Shown here: one piece after another, positions 25,632 through 33,385 of the stretch
Layout: each line of letters begins with the position of its first letter
Numbering within the stretch: position 1 is the first letter of the stretch
Made by a program: the position numbers and the translations under genes
The notes under the pieces: model-generated
Database searches by the model: none
Told to the model about the DNA's origin: nothing
Seen by the model: only the letters and a program-made list of their open reading frames with translations
NCBI RefSeq assembly: GCF_002090175.1
Contig: NZ_BBRN01000003.1
Coordinates: 974,921-1,038,920 of the forward strand
Direction: 5' to 3'
Length of the DNA stretch: 64,000 nucleotides
Source: Demequina sp. NBRC 110057
GTDB taxonomy: Bacteria > Actinomycetota > Actinomycetes > Actinomycetales > Demequinaceae

Positions 25632-27221
25632 CTACAGCGCCGTGTCCTCCATCCCCTCGCGCGAGACCTCCCAGCGCCTCGTCACGCCGAGGTGGCCCAC
25701 AAACCCGTCGTCGTGGCTGACGACGATGAGCGCCCCGCGGTAGCCCGCGAGCGCCTCGATGAGGTGCGAGCGGGACGCGAAGTCGAGGTTGTTGGTGGGC
25801 TCATCGAGCAGCAGCAGCTGCGGCGCCGGCCGCGCGAGCAGGACGGCCGCGAGCGCGGCCCGCAGCCGCTCACCTCCGGAGAGCTGCGACGCCTGCGCGT
25901 CCCCGGCCGCGCCGCGGAACAGGAACCGCGCGAGCGCCTCGCGCACCTCGTGAGGGCTCGCGCCGGGGGCGCGACGCCGCACGTTCTCCACGACGGACAG
26001 CGACGGGTCCAGCACGTCGAGCCGCTGCGGTAGGTACCCGACCGGCACCCTCACGTCGACGGCGCCGCCGCGCGGCCCCACCTCCCCCAACAGGGTCCTC
26101 AGCAGCGTGGTCTTCCCCGCGCCATTGCGGCCCGCGAGCACGATGCGCTCGGGCCCCTGGACGCGCGCACTCACCTCGGCACCGGTCGGCAGGCGGCACT
26201 CGTCGAGCAGTAGGACATCACGCCTGGCGGGCACCTCGGTGCCAGGGAGCTCGACCTTGATCTCACGGTCGCGATCCGCCGCGTCCTCGGCGCGCTGGAG
26301 GCGCTCCTTGGCATCGGCCAGCCGGTCCTCGTGAATGCCCGTGACGCGCGCCAGCGTGGCCTGGGCCTGACGCTTCTTCGCGCTCGCGAGGATCTTGGGC
26401 ATGTTCTCGGCCTTCGCCGCACCCACCCTGGCCCGCCTCGCGGCACCCTCGACGTAGGTGCGCAGCTCGCGGTGTTGGCGGCTCGCATCGGCCTTCGCCG
26501 ACCGCACCTCCTGCTCCGCGGCGGCGCGTTCGACGGCCAGCGCCTCCTCGTAGGCCTCGATGGCGCCGCCAAACCACCGCAGCGAGCGCCGCCGCAGTTC
26601 GCCGATCGCCTCCACGCGCGACAGCACACGCCTATCGTGGGAGACGACGAGCGTCGCCCCGCGTCGCGCCACGAGCGCGTCGATGACCTGCGCCGTCGCC
26701 TCGGAGTCGAGGTTGTTGGTGGGCTCATCGAGCAGCAACACGTCGGGCCTGCCGTGAAGGGCGGCCGCGAGCGCGAGGCGCGTGATCTCGCCGCCCGACA
26801 GTTCGCCGACCACCCGGTCGAGGGTGTCCGGCGGCAGCCCGAGCGACGCGAGGGTCGCCGCGGCGCGCTCCTCGGCGTCCCAGTCGTCGCCGATCACGTC
26901 AAAGTGCGCGGGGTCCACGTCGCCCGACTCGACCGCGCGGATGGCGGCGCGCACCCGGTCGAGGCCCATGACGGCATCGGCCGCCTGGGAGGGGTCGAGC
27001 GCCACGTCCTGAGGGACGTACGCGAGGCGAGGCGGGCGCTGGATGGCGCCCGCATCGGGAGCCAGCGAGCCCGCGAGGAGGCGCAGCAGCGTGGACTTGC
27101 CCACGCCGTTGGTGCCCACGAGGGCGGACAGGCCGGAGTCGACCGCGCCGGTGACGTCCTCGAGGACGCGGGTGCCGTCGGGCCAGGAAAAGGAAAGGTG
27201 GGAAAAGGACAGGGAAGACAT
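25632..27221 (-). CDS. ABC-F family ATPase, possible ribosome protection protein
   Basis: 529 residues with two ATP-binding cassettes and no membrane segment, so it is not a transporter. First cassette: Walker A GTNGVGKST, signature LSGGE, Walker B LLLDEPTNNLD. Second: GRNGAGKTT, LSGGE, LLLDEPTNNLD. The linker between them (about 220-340) is long, helical and basic (ARRARVGAAKAENMPK), the segment that reaches the ribosomal exit site in antibiotic-resistance ABC-F proteins such as TlrC, LmrC and Msr. Size and linker suggest that group, but housekeeping ABC-F proteins also exist. ATG 27221 lacks a good ribosome binding site and the leader is structured, in line with regulated expression. Confidence 0.88.
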   Translation of the reverse strand: MSSLSFSHLSFSWPDGTRVLEDVTGAVDSGLSALVGTNGVGKSTLLRLLAGSLAPDAGAIQRPPRLAYVPQDVALDPSQAADAVMGLDRVRAAIRAVESGDVDPAHFDVIGDDWDAEERAAATLASLGLPPDTLDRVVGELSGGEITRLALAAALHGRPDVLLLDEPTNNLDSEATAQVIDALVARRGATLVVSHDRRVLSRVEAIGELRRRSLRWFGGAIEAYEEALAVERAAAEQEVRSAKADASRQHRELRTYVEGAARRARVGAAKAENMPKILASAKKRQAQATLARVTGIHEDRLADAKERLQRAEDAADRDREIKVELPGTEVPARRDVLLLDECRLPTGAEVSARVQGPERIVLAGRNGAGKTTLLRTLLGEVGPRGGAVDVRVPVGYLPQRLDVLDPSLSVVENVRRRAPGASPHEVREALARFLFRGAAGDAQASQLSGGERLRAALAAVLLARPAPQLLLLDEPTNNLDFASRSHLIEALAGYRGALIVVSHDDGFVGHLGVTRRWEVSREGMEDTAL

Positions 27222-27292
27222 AGGTTCTCGCAATGCGTCTGGTGGCGGGCGTGCGCGTGGCCAGACATGGCGTCTGGCGAACCTAGATCTTC
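27222..27292 (-). promoter_or_regulatory. Structured leader upstream of the ABC-F gene
   Basis: On the minus strand GCCAGA and TCTGGC form a hairpin, and a second CCAGA downstream can pair with the same TCTGG, giving alternative folds. TAGGTTCGC near 27285 can also pair with GCGAGAACCTA, which runs into the ATG and would mask it. A short frame opening at ATG 27268 overlaps the gene out of frame. This resembles an attenuator but is unproven. Confidence 0.45.
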
Positions 27293-27447
27293 AACGGGGT
27301 GTCCTTTGGTCGGGGATGCGACGTCGCTCAGGGTACGCGGCACACGGCCGATGCGGCAAGGCGGCCCGCACCGGCGGCACCGCGACCAGGGTCGTGTTCA
27401 GGGTCATCCCCGATGCCGTGGCACCGACGGCCCCGTAGCGTGAACGG

Positions 27448-28059
27448 GTGCCCCGACCGCCCGTCCTTGCCGCTCCCGCCCGCGCGGCGCTCGCGCTCGC
27501 CGCCGCGTGCCTCGCCGGTGTCGCCATGTCGTTTGGGCAGACGTACACGCCTGGCGCGCTGGCTCCGTTCTTCAACTCGGCGACCCCCGTGGTCGCGCTG
27601 TCGGGAGCGGTCGCGCTCGCCGGACGAGGGTGGGCGTCGCACGTCGCGCTCGGCGCCCTCGCGGGTCCCCTCGCGATGGCGGGCTACTACGCGACCGCGA
27701 CGCTGCGGGGGTTTGCCGCGAGCCCCTCATGGGTGGTGCTGTGGTGCGTCGCGGGCCTCGTGGCCGGCAGCGCGATGGGAGCGGCGGCGTGGGCGCTACG
27801 GGGTCATGGGCCGTGGCCGATGCGCGGGCTCGCCGCCGCCGTCTTTCCCGCGGTGGCGCTCGGGGAGGCCCTCCACGGGCTCGTCCGCATCTCCACTTCG
27901 ACGCCGGTCGCCTACTGGTGGACCCAGGCACTGGTGGGCGTCGCGGTCCTCGCGTGGCTCGCCGGGACGCGCCTGCGGGGGGCACGGGAGCGGGCCGTCG
28001 CGGTCTTCGCCACCGCCGTCCTGGCTCCCGCGCTGTTCCTGATCTACGGGGCGGTGTAG
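27448..28059 (+). CDS. DUF6518-like integral membrane protein
   Basis: 203 residues from GTG, almost entirely hydrophobic with six or seven membrane segments. GVAMSFGQTYTPGALAPFFNSATPVVALSG after the first helix is the recognisable block of the DUF6518 family, proteins of unknown role common in actinobacteria. No charged catalytic motif is visible. It stands alone between the ABC-F gene on the other strand and a frameshifted cupin. The family name is from memory of the conserved block and is moderately sure. Confidence 0.7.
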   Translation: MPRPPVLAAPARAALALAAACLAGVAMSFGQTYTPGALAPFFNSATPVVALSGAVALAGRGWASHVALGALAGPLAMAGYYATATLRGFAASPSWVVLWCVAGLVAGSAMGAAAWALRGHGPWPMRGLAAAVFPAVALGEALHGLVRISTSTPVAYWWTQALVGVAVLAWLAGTRLRGARERAVAVFATAVLAPALFLIYGAV

Positions 28060-28066
28060 CGCGCCC

Positions 28067-28494
28067 TCACCACGGCATGGGGACGTCGGTGATGCGGAGG
28101 GCGTCGTCGGGGTGGTGCGGCAGGGGGCCGCCGTCGCCGCGGATGCACAGCCACCGCAGCGGCTCGGGCGACTCGGGCACGCAGCGCCAGGTCCTCATTA
28201 CGCCCTGTCCCACGCGGATGGTGGTGCCGGCGGCGACGTCGACCACGTCATCGTCCAGCCCCATCTGCCCCTTGCCGGCGAGGAAGAGATGAGCTCCTCG
28301 TCGGACGAGTGCGCGTGCCAGTAGCCCGCCTCCTCCCCCGGCACCAGCGCATTCGCCGTCACTCCAACGAACTGCATGGGGAGCTCGTTGTCCAGGACAC
28401 GGCGCCCGTCGCGCATGGTGTTCTCGGCGAAGCCGCCGTGAAAGTCGCGCCATTCGTCGACGCCGCCGATCTCGATCCGCTGGTAGTCGCTCAT
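28067..28494 (-). pseudogene. Cupin-domain gene with a frameshift
   Basis: Two overlapping frames together make one cupin of about 142 residues. The upstream frame (ATG 28494) gives MSDYQRIEIGGVDEWRDFHG and, further on, the metal-binding segment YWHAHSSDEEL. The downstream frame continues with LFLAGKGQMGLDDDVVDV, AGTTIRVGQGVMRTWRCV and RITDVPMPW. The switch lies about 28289-28296, in GAGGAGCTCATCTCTTCC on the minus strand, and one missing base explains it. Either the gene is newly broken or the base is a sequencing error. A cupin usually binds a metal ion; its substrate here is unknown. Confidence 0.75.
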
Positions 28495-28523
28495 GCGCCG
28501 AGTCTGGCACCTCGCCACTGGCC

Positions 28524-28579
28524 CTGGAAGGAGGTTGGTGCCGGAAACGGGCCTCCGACCAGCACCAACCTCCTTCCAG
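28524..28579. repeat. Palindromic intergenic repeat, copy 3
   Basis: Perfect 18-base arms 28524-28541 and 28562-28579 with a 20-base loop. The left arm and flank share 23 identical bases with copy 1 (from TGGCCCTGGAAG onward), but most of the loop differs. It lies between the start of the cupin and the end of the DUF4287 gene. Confidence 0.88.
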
Positions 28580-28594
28580 CCGCGCGCAGCAGGC

Positions 28595-28846
28595 CTACGC
28601 CAGCTTCTTTTTCACGTAGGCGACGACGGCGTTCGCGTGGCCGTGCCCCATGCCGTGCTCGTCCTTCAGCACGGACACGACCTCCATGTGAGCCTTGCCG
28701 TCCTGCAAACCGGCGGCCGCAAGGTCGAGCCACTCCTGCATCGGCCTGCCGTACGTCTTCTCGATCGACGGGAAGTACGAGACGGGGCCCGCGAGCTTCT
28801 GGCCAGGCTCCAGGACGGGGGCGGGCACCGGGTGTGCCGCGGTCAC
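28595..28846 (-). CDS. DUF4287 domain protein
   Basis: 83 residues from a GTG that overlaps the stop of the SRPBCC gene by 4 bases (GTGA). The sequence SYFPSIEKTYGRPMQEWLDL followed by GHGHANAVVAYVKKKL is the DUF4287 pattern, a small helical family usually encoded next to SRPBCC/AHSA1 or DUF5655 proteins. Function unknown. It is the third gene of the ArsR-SRPBCC-DUF4287 operon. Confidence 0.88.
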   Translation of the reverse strand: MTAAHPVPAPVLEPGQKLAGPVSYFPSIEKTYGRPMQEWLDLAAAGLQDGKAHMEVVSVLKDEHGMGHGHANAVVAYVKKKLA

Positions 28847-29820
28847 GACAGCACCTCGGCCTCGAGCCTCGCGTAGGAGGCCTCCATGCCGTCCACCATG
28901 CCGGTGCCGATGATCATGTCGCGCAGCTCGGCGTTGGCGTAGATGATGACGAGGGTCAGCAGCGTGCCGTCCTCGTGGGGGGTGAGCGTGAGCTCGTTGA
29001 TGTTGGGCTCCCCCGGCACGCCGATCATCGACTCGGTCGTGACCTCACGGAACGGGGAGTCGGACTCCAGCAGCTCGCCCGTGAAGCCGAACGGCTCGCC
29101 CGGGGTGCCCTCGTTGGGCGCCCACTCCTGGCGGAAGGTGTCGCCCACCTCGAGCGCGGGCTCGGCGACGGTCATGGTCCAGCCGTCGGGCCCCAGTAGC
29201 CAGCGCTTCATGAGCTCGGGCTCGTGATGGGCCTGCCACACCTGCTCCACGGAGCCCCGGATTACGCGCGAGACGCGGATCTGCGTGTCCGACAGGATCT
29301 GCAAGTCCGCGCCCTGACCGGCCGCGAACGACGTGAGGTCCGCGAGCACCTCGTCGATCTGGCCCATGGCGGACGTCATGCCCTCCTCCATGCCCATGCC
29401 GAGCAGCTTCTCGAGCTCCTCAGCCGAGTTGAAGTGGGTGGTGGTGACCAGGCGCGAGCCGCCGTCGGTCTCCTCGAACTGGAAGGTCATGCGCATGCTG
29501 GGCATGTCGGCGTTCTCCTCGCCGTCCTCGGTGGCGAAGCCGTCGCGCACCTCGAACGAGTGGCCGGGGTCCACGGCGAGGAACTCCCAGAAGCCGCCCG
29601 AGTGCTCGCCGTCCGGTCCGCTCATGTAGTAACTAGAGCGGCCGCCGGGGAACACATCGTGCCTGGTGAAGGTGGCAGGCCAGCCCACCGGGCCCCAGAA
29701 CTTTTCGATCTGGCGTGGGTCGGTGTAGGCCTCCCACAGGCGCTGGCGGGTGGCGGTGAAGTCGGCGATCACGGTCATCGTGAGGGCCTCGGGGTCCTTG
29801 AGCACTTCGGTGATGGGCAT
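28843..29820 (-). CDS. Tandem SRPBCC (AHSA1-like) protein
   Basis: 325 residues made of two AHSA1/SRPBCC hydrophobic-pocket domains. The first (about 10-165) has FTATRQRLWEAYTDPRQIEKFWGP and GGFWEFLAVDPGHSFEVRDGF. The second (about 175-325) has IRGSVEQVWQAHHEPELMKRWL and GPDGWTMTVAEPALEVGDTFR. Such proteins bind lipids or other hydrophobic ligands; the related Aha1 domain binds Hsp90. It follows an ArsR repressor by 20 bases, a common arrangement in which the repressor controls an SRPBCC gene. Single-domain members are the norm, so the duplication is notable but not unique. Confidence 0.9.
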   Translation of the reverse strand: MPITEVLKDPEALTMTVIADFTATRQRLWEAYTDPRQIEKFWGPVGWPATFTRHDVFPGGRSSYYMSGPDGEHSGGFWEFLAVDPGHSFEVRDGFATEDGEENADMPSMRMTFQFEETDGGSRLVTTTHFNSAEELEKLLGMGMEEGMTSAMGQIDEVLADLTSFAAGQGADLQILSDTQIRVSRVIRGSVEQVWQAHHEPELMKRWLLGPDGWTMTVAEPALEVGDTFRQEWAPNEGTPGEPFGFTGELLESDSPFREVTTESMIGVPGEPNINELTLTPHEDGTLLTLVIIYANAELRDMIIGTGMVDGMEASYARLEAEVLS

Positions 29821-29840
29821 GGTGGTGCCTCTCTGCGCGG

Positions 29841-30191
29841 TTACTTCTGCGGGGGTTCGTCGAGCAGGGCGTCCAGGCGGCCGATGCGGTCGCGCCAGAT
29901 CTGCTCGTAGGCGTCCAGCAGGCGCTGGGCGCGACGGATGGCGTCGGGGTTGCCGCGAACGATGCGCTCACGGCCGTGGGGCCGCTTGGTCACCAGACCG
30001 GCTCCCTCCAGGACGGCGACGTGCTTCTGCACGGCCGCGAACGACATGTCGTACGCGCCGGCGAGGTCCGAGACCGATGCCTCGGTCGCCAGGGTGCGGC
30101 GGACGATGTCGCGGCGCGTGGCGTCGGCGAGGGCCCGGAAGATCCGGTCCACCTCGTCGTCGGTCAGCTCGGCTGACGTATTTACAACCAT
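29841..30191 (-). CDS. ArsR family repressor
   Basis: 116 residues. Winged helix with RIFRALADATRRDIVRRTL, recognition helix SVSDLAGAYDMSFAAVQKHV and wing LEGAGLVTKRPHGRERIVRG, of the SdpR/YczG-like branch. No metal-binding Cys pair is seen, so metal sensing is unlikely. An 18-base perfect palindrome covers its start codon, so it very probably represses itself and the downstream SRPBCC-DUF4287 genes. Confidence 0.93.
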   Translation of the reverse strand: MVVNTSAELTDDEVDRIFRALADATRRDIVRRTLATEASVSDLAGAYDMSFAAVQKHVAVLEGAGLVTKRPHGRERIVRGNPDAIRRAQRLLDAYEQIWRDRIGRLDALLDEPPQK

Positions 30192-30200
30192 GTGGTTGTA
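30183..30200. promoter_or_regulatory. ArsR operator over the start codon
   Basis: TACAACCA-TG-TGGTTGTA is a perfect inverted repeat (8-2-8). The minus-strand ATG of the ArsR gene lies within it (30191-30189). The AT-rich sequence stands out in this GC-rich region. ACAACCA/TGGTTGT palindromes are typical of ArsR repressors paired with SRPBCC genes. Confidence 0.8.
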
Positions 30201-30236
30201 CGTTACTCGCGGTGCAAGGGTTCGTCAACAGATGCG

Positions 30237-30743
30237 TTAGCCCTCGCCGCCGGAGTAGAGGCGCTGCAATTCCTCGAAATGGGCGTCCTGGGGCACCTGC
30301 GCCGGCATGGTTCCCGCCAGGTACTGCGCGAGCCGGTCCAGGTGCCAGTGCCAGCCGGCCGCGTAGTCAGGGTGGTGAGGGTCGGGCCCCAGGTGGTCGA
30401 ACGTCAGCGCGGTGCTCTCGCCCTCGGCATCGAGCATGATCACCACGTGCCAGCGACCCTCGGGCGCATCCCAGGCGTACTCGAGCAACTGCAGCTCGTC
30501 CCAGGCAAGCACGTCGCCGCGCATGGTGCCGTACTCCCCCAGGTCCGACGTCACCGTGCCTCCCGCGCGCGGCTCGAAGTCGAGAGGGAACGCCCACGCG
30601 CCGGTGCCCTCGAGCGTCGTCACGGCGTCCCACACGGCGCGCAGGTCCGCGGCGAGCGTGCGCTCGAACCGCAGCACGTCCATCCCGTCCTGATGAATGA
30701 CCCGTCCCTGGTCGGCGGGGTCGAGTGTGGCGTCCTCGTCCAT
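30237..30743 (-). CDS. SRPBCC domain protein
   Basis: 168 residues from ATG 30743. A single AHSA1-like domain: LRFERTLAADLRAVWDAVTT, LDFEPRAGGTV, LLEYAWDAPEGRWHVVIML and ALTFDHLGPDPHH, ending with GWHWHLDRLAQYLAG. It lies upstream of the ArsR operon in the same direction but separated from it by the palindromic operator, so it is probably a separate unit. The open frame runs further upstream without conserved sequence. Ligand unknown. Confidence 0.85.
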   Translation of the reverse strand: MDEDATLDPADQGRVIHQDGMDVLRFERTLAADLRAVWDAVTTLEGTGAWAFPLDFEPRAGGTVTSDLGEYGTMRGDVLAWDELQLLEYAWDAPEGRWHVVIMLDAEGESTALTFDHLGPDPHHPDYAAGWHWHLDRLAQYLAGTMPAQVPQDAHFEELQRLYSGGEG

Positions 30744-30813
30744 GACGCCAGTGTGCCGGGCGTCACGTGGCGGCGCACGGCGAGAGGGCACCCCCGGCCC
30801 TAGGCTCACCCCC

Positions 30814-32700
30814 ATGACCATCGCGTCGACGCTCGTCGTCATCCTCGCGGCCGGGCTCGCCGCGCAGCTCCTCGCTGCGCGCCTGCGCATCCCCGCCATC
30901 GTCGTCCTCATTGCGACGGGCCTCATCCTCGGGCCCATCTCCGGCATCGTGACGGTGCCCGCGGGCTCCGAGGAGGTCTCGGCGCTCATCGGCCTGGGCG
31001 TCGCGGTGGTGCTATTCGAGGGGGCGATGGATCTGCGGTTCGGGGAGATCGAGCGCGTGGGCAAGGGGATCCGCCGCCTCACGCTCATCGGCCCGCCCGT
31101 CGCGATGATCCTCGGCGCCCTCGCCGCGCACTACGTGGGCGGCCTCGAGTGGCCCGTCGCCTGGGTGCTGGGCGCCCTGCTGGTCGTCACCGGCCCCACC
31201 GTCATCATCCCGCTGTTGCGCCAGGCGAACCTCAACAAGGAGTCGTCCTCGCTGCTGAAGTGGGAGGGGATCATCAACGACCCCATCGGCGTCCTGCTCG
31301 CGATGCTGACCCTGCAGTACATCCTCATCACCGACGCCGGGGTCGACGGCGACCTCGAGTTCATCTCGCGCGGCCTCGGCATCGCCTCGGTGATCACCAC
31401 CCTGGTGGGTGCCATCGTCGTGGCCGTCGTGCTCGGCGCCGGCCTGGGGTACGCGATCGGCATCGTCTTCCGGCGCGGCTGGGTCCCCGCGCACCTCAAG
31501 TCGCCCCTGCTGCTTGTCGCGGTGCTGGTCATCTCGAGCCTCGCTGACGTGGTGGTCGACGAGTCCGGCCTGCTCGCCGTGACGCTCATGGGCATCGTGC
31601 TGGGCAACATGAACCTCGCCGAACGCGAGCAGCTGCTGGACTTCAAGGAGGGCCTGTCGGTCGTCATCCTGTCCGCGCTGTTCATCATCATCCCCGCGCA
31701 GCTGGACATCGATCAGCTGCTGGAGATCAACTGGCGCATCATCGGCTTCGTCGCCGTCCTCATGTTCGTGGTGCGGCCGCTCACTGTCGCGCTCGTCACC
31801 ATCGGCTCCCCCATCCGCAAGACCGACCGCATCCTCATGGGGTGGATCGCGCCGCGCGGCATCGTCGCCGCCGCGACCGCCGGTGTCTTCGGCCCCGAGC
31901 TCATCGAGGCGGGCTACGAGGACGGCGCGGTGTTCCTACCCACCGTCTTCCTCGTCATCATCGTCACCGTGCTCGCGCACGGCTTCTCCCTGGGGTGGCT
32001 GTCGCGCCGCCTCGGGCTCTCGGCCGGCGCCAAGAACGGCCTGCTGATCGTGGGCGCCTCGCCGTTCGCGCAGTCGCTCGCCGGGACCCTTCAGCGACTC
32101 AAGGTGTCCGTCCTCGTGGCCGACGGCACCTACCAGCGCCTCCAGCGCCTGCGCATGGCCGGCGTTCCCACCTACTTTGGGGAGATCCTCTCCGAGCACG
32201 CCGAGCGCACCCTGGAGACGGCGAACCTGTCCTACCTGCTGTGCGCCTCGGACAACGACTACTACAACGCGCTCGTGTCACGCTCGGAGGGCACCGAGTT
32301 CGGCTACCACCGCACGTTCCAGATCGCGACGCACTCGGAGAGCACCAACGAGCAGCGCCGCCTCACGTTCCAGCGCCGCGGCTCCATCGCCTTCGACGGC
32401 CGCTTCGACTGGTTCGCCCTGGACGAGCGGGTCGCCGCGGGGTGGTCGATCCACACCACCAAGCTTACCGAGGACTTCGGGTGGGACGCGTGGCGCGCAC
32501 GCCAGGACGAGCGCGGCGTCGAATGGATGCTCGTGGGCGCCGTGGACCACGAGGGCCTGTTCCGCCTGTACTCGCACGACCAGGACTTCATCCCGGCCGC
32601 GGGTGCCACCGTCCTGTACTTCGCGCCCGATCACTCCAAGCGCGACCGCGCCGCTGAGCGCGCGAGCCACACGGAGGCGGTGCCCCTCGTCGAGGGGTGA
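30814..32700 (+). CDS. Cation/proton antiporter (CPA1/CPA2) with TrkA-N-like domain
   Basis: 628 residues. The first 410 or so form 12-13 membrane helices of a sodium/hydrogen exchanger; the ion-site region is KWEGIINDPIGVLLAMLTL with an Asn-Asp pair, and later LMGWIAPRGIVAAATAGVF. The C-terminal part has a Rossmann-like KNGLLIVGASPFAQSLAGTL, ending the first strand in a TrkA-N/RCK-type nucleotide-binding domain, followed by a domain of about 130 residues. This resembles actinobacterial NhaP/KefB-like antiporters. The ATG at 30814 is chosen over an upstream in-frame start because the hydrophobic first helix begins directly after it. Transported ion (Na or K) is not decidable. Confidence 0.9.
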   Translation: MTIASTLVVILAAGLAAQLLAARLRIPAIVVLIATGLILGPISGIVTVPAGSEEVSALIGLGVAVVLFEGAMDLRFGEIERVGKGIRRLTLIGPPVAMILGALAAHYVGGLEWPVAWVLGALLVVTGPTVIIPLLRQANLNKESSSLLKWEGIINDPIGVLLAMLTLQYILITDAGVDGDLEFISRGLGIASVITTLVGAIVVAVVLGAGLGYAIGIVFRRGWVPAHLKSPLLLVAVLVISSLADVVVDESGLLAVTLMGIVLGNMNLAEREQLLDFKEGLSVVILSALFIIIPAQLDIDQLLEINWRIIGFVAVLMFVVRPLTVALVTIGSPIRKTDRILMGWIAPRGIVAAATAGVFGPELIEAGYEDGAVFLPTVFLVIIVTVLAHGFSLGWLSRRLGLSAGAKNGLLIVGASPFAQSLAGTLQRLKVSVLVADGTYQRLQRLRMAGVPTYFGEILSEHAERTLETANLSYLLCASDNDYYNALVSRSEGTEFGYHRTFQIATHSESTNEQRRLTFQRRGSIAFDGRFDWFALDERVAAGWSIHTTKLTEDFGWDAWRARQDERGVEWMLVGAVDHEGLFRLYSHDQDFIPAAGATVLYFAPDHSKRDRAAERASHTEAVPLVEG

Positions 32701-32705
32701 GGCCC

Positions 32706-33338
32706 TTAGCCCTCGCGCACCCGCGCGATGACCTGGGCGTACTGGTCGGTCTCCACCATGCCGGGGATGCCGAATCGCTCGCCCACCACGGTGAACGGCA
32801 CGCCGGTGGCGCCCATGGCGGCGGCCTGGTGGTGCTCGCCCGTGACCACCTCGGCGTGCTCGTCCGAGGCGAGGACTGCCTCGCCTCGTGCGCGGTCGAG
32901 GCCCGCCTCGACCGCGGCGTCGAGCAGTGCGGCGTGGTCGGTGATGTCGAGCGTGCCGCCGAAGTGGCCGCGCTGGATCGCCTCGCGCACGTCGAGCGCG
33001 AGGTCGGCCGATGCGGTGGCGGCCTCGGCCACCAGGCGGTGCGCCGGCATGGTGTCGCCGATAATGCGGTCGTTCGTGAAGGGCAGGCCCTCGGCGACGG
33101 CCAGGTCGACGATCCGCTGCTGGCCGGCCTCGACCTGCTCGATGGTCCCGCCGAACTTCTCCGCGAGGTACTCGAGCGCGGGGCGGCGCTCGCCGCCCTC
33201 GGGGTTCAGCTGGAACGCGCGCGGCACGATGGTGACTCCCGCGTCGGCCGCCTTACGCAGTCGCGCCTCGCCGATGTAGCAGAAGGGGCAGACGATGTCC
33301 GCCCACACGTCGATCGTCACCTGGGTGTCAGAGCTCAT
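32706..33338 (-). CDS. DsbA family oxidoreductase (FrnE-like)
   Basis: 210 residues. A thioredoxin fold with the redox site CPFC in WADIVCPFCYIGEARL, and an inserted helical domain, as in FrnE and 2-hydroxychromene-2-carboxylate isomerase relatives. The C-terminal AAAMGATGVPFTVVGERFGIPG has the cis-Pro segment. There is no signal peptide, so it acts in the cytoplasm. FrnE has disulfide isomerase activity and helps oxidative-stress resistance in Deinococcus; here the role is inferred. It ends 5 bases after the antiporter stop on the other strand. Confidence 0.92.
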   Translation of the reverse strand: MSSDTQVTIDVWADIVCPFCYIGEARLRKAADAGVTIVPRAFQLNPEGGERRPALEYLAEKFGGTIEQVEAGQQRIVDLAVAEGLPFTNDRIIGDTMPAHRLVAEAATASADLALDVREAIQRGHFGGTLDITDHAALLDAAVEAGLDRARGEAVLASDEHAEVVTGEHHQAAAMGATGVPFTVVGERFGIPGMVETDQYAQVIARVREG

Positions 33339-33385
33339 ACCGACGCAACTTACATGTTGCTTCAACAATTCCCGGCATCGGCCTG

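Noticed and set aside
25632..27221. ABC transporter
   Set aside because: Two cassettes but no membrane domain or partner permease; it is ABC-F.
26894..27343. Leader-encoded 149-residue protein opposite or out of frame with the ABC-F gene
   Set aside because: It overlaps ABC-F in another frame with no conserved sequence; only a possible short leader role is noted.
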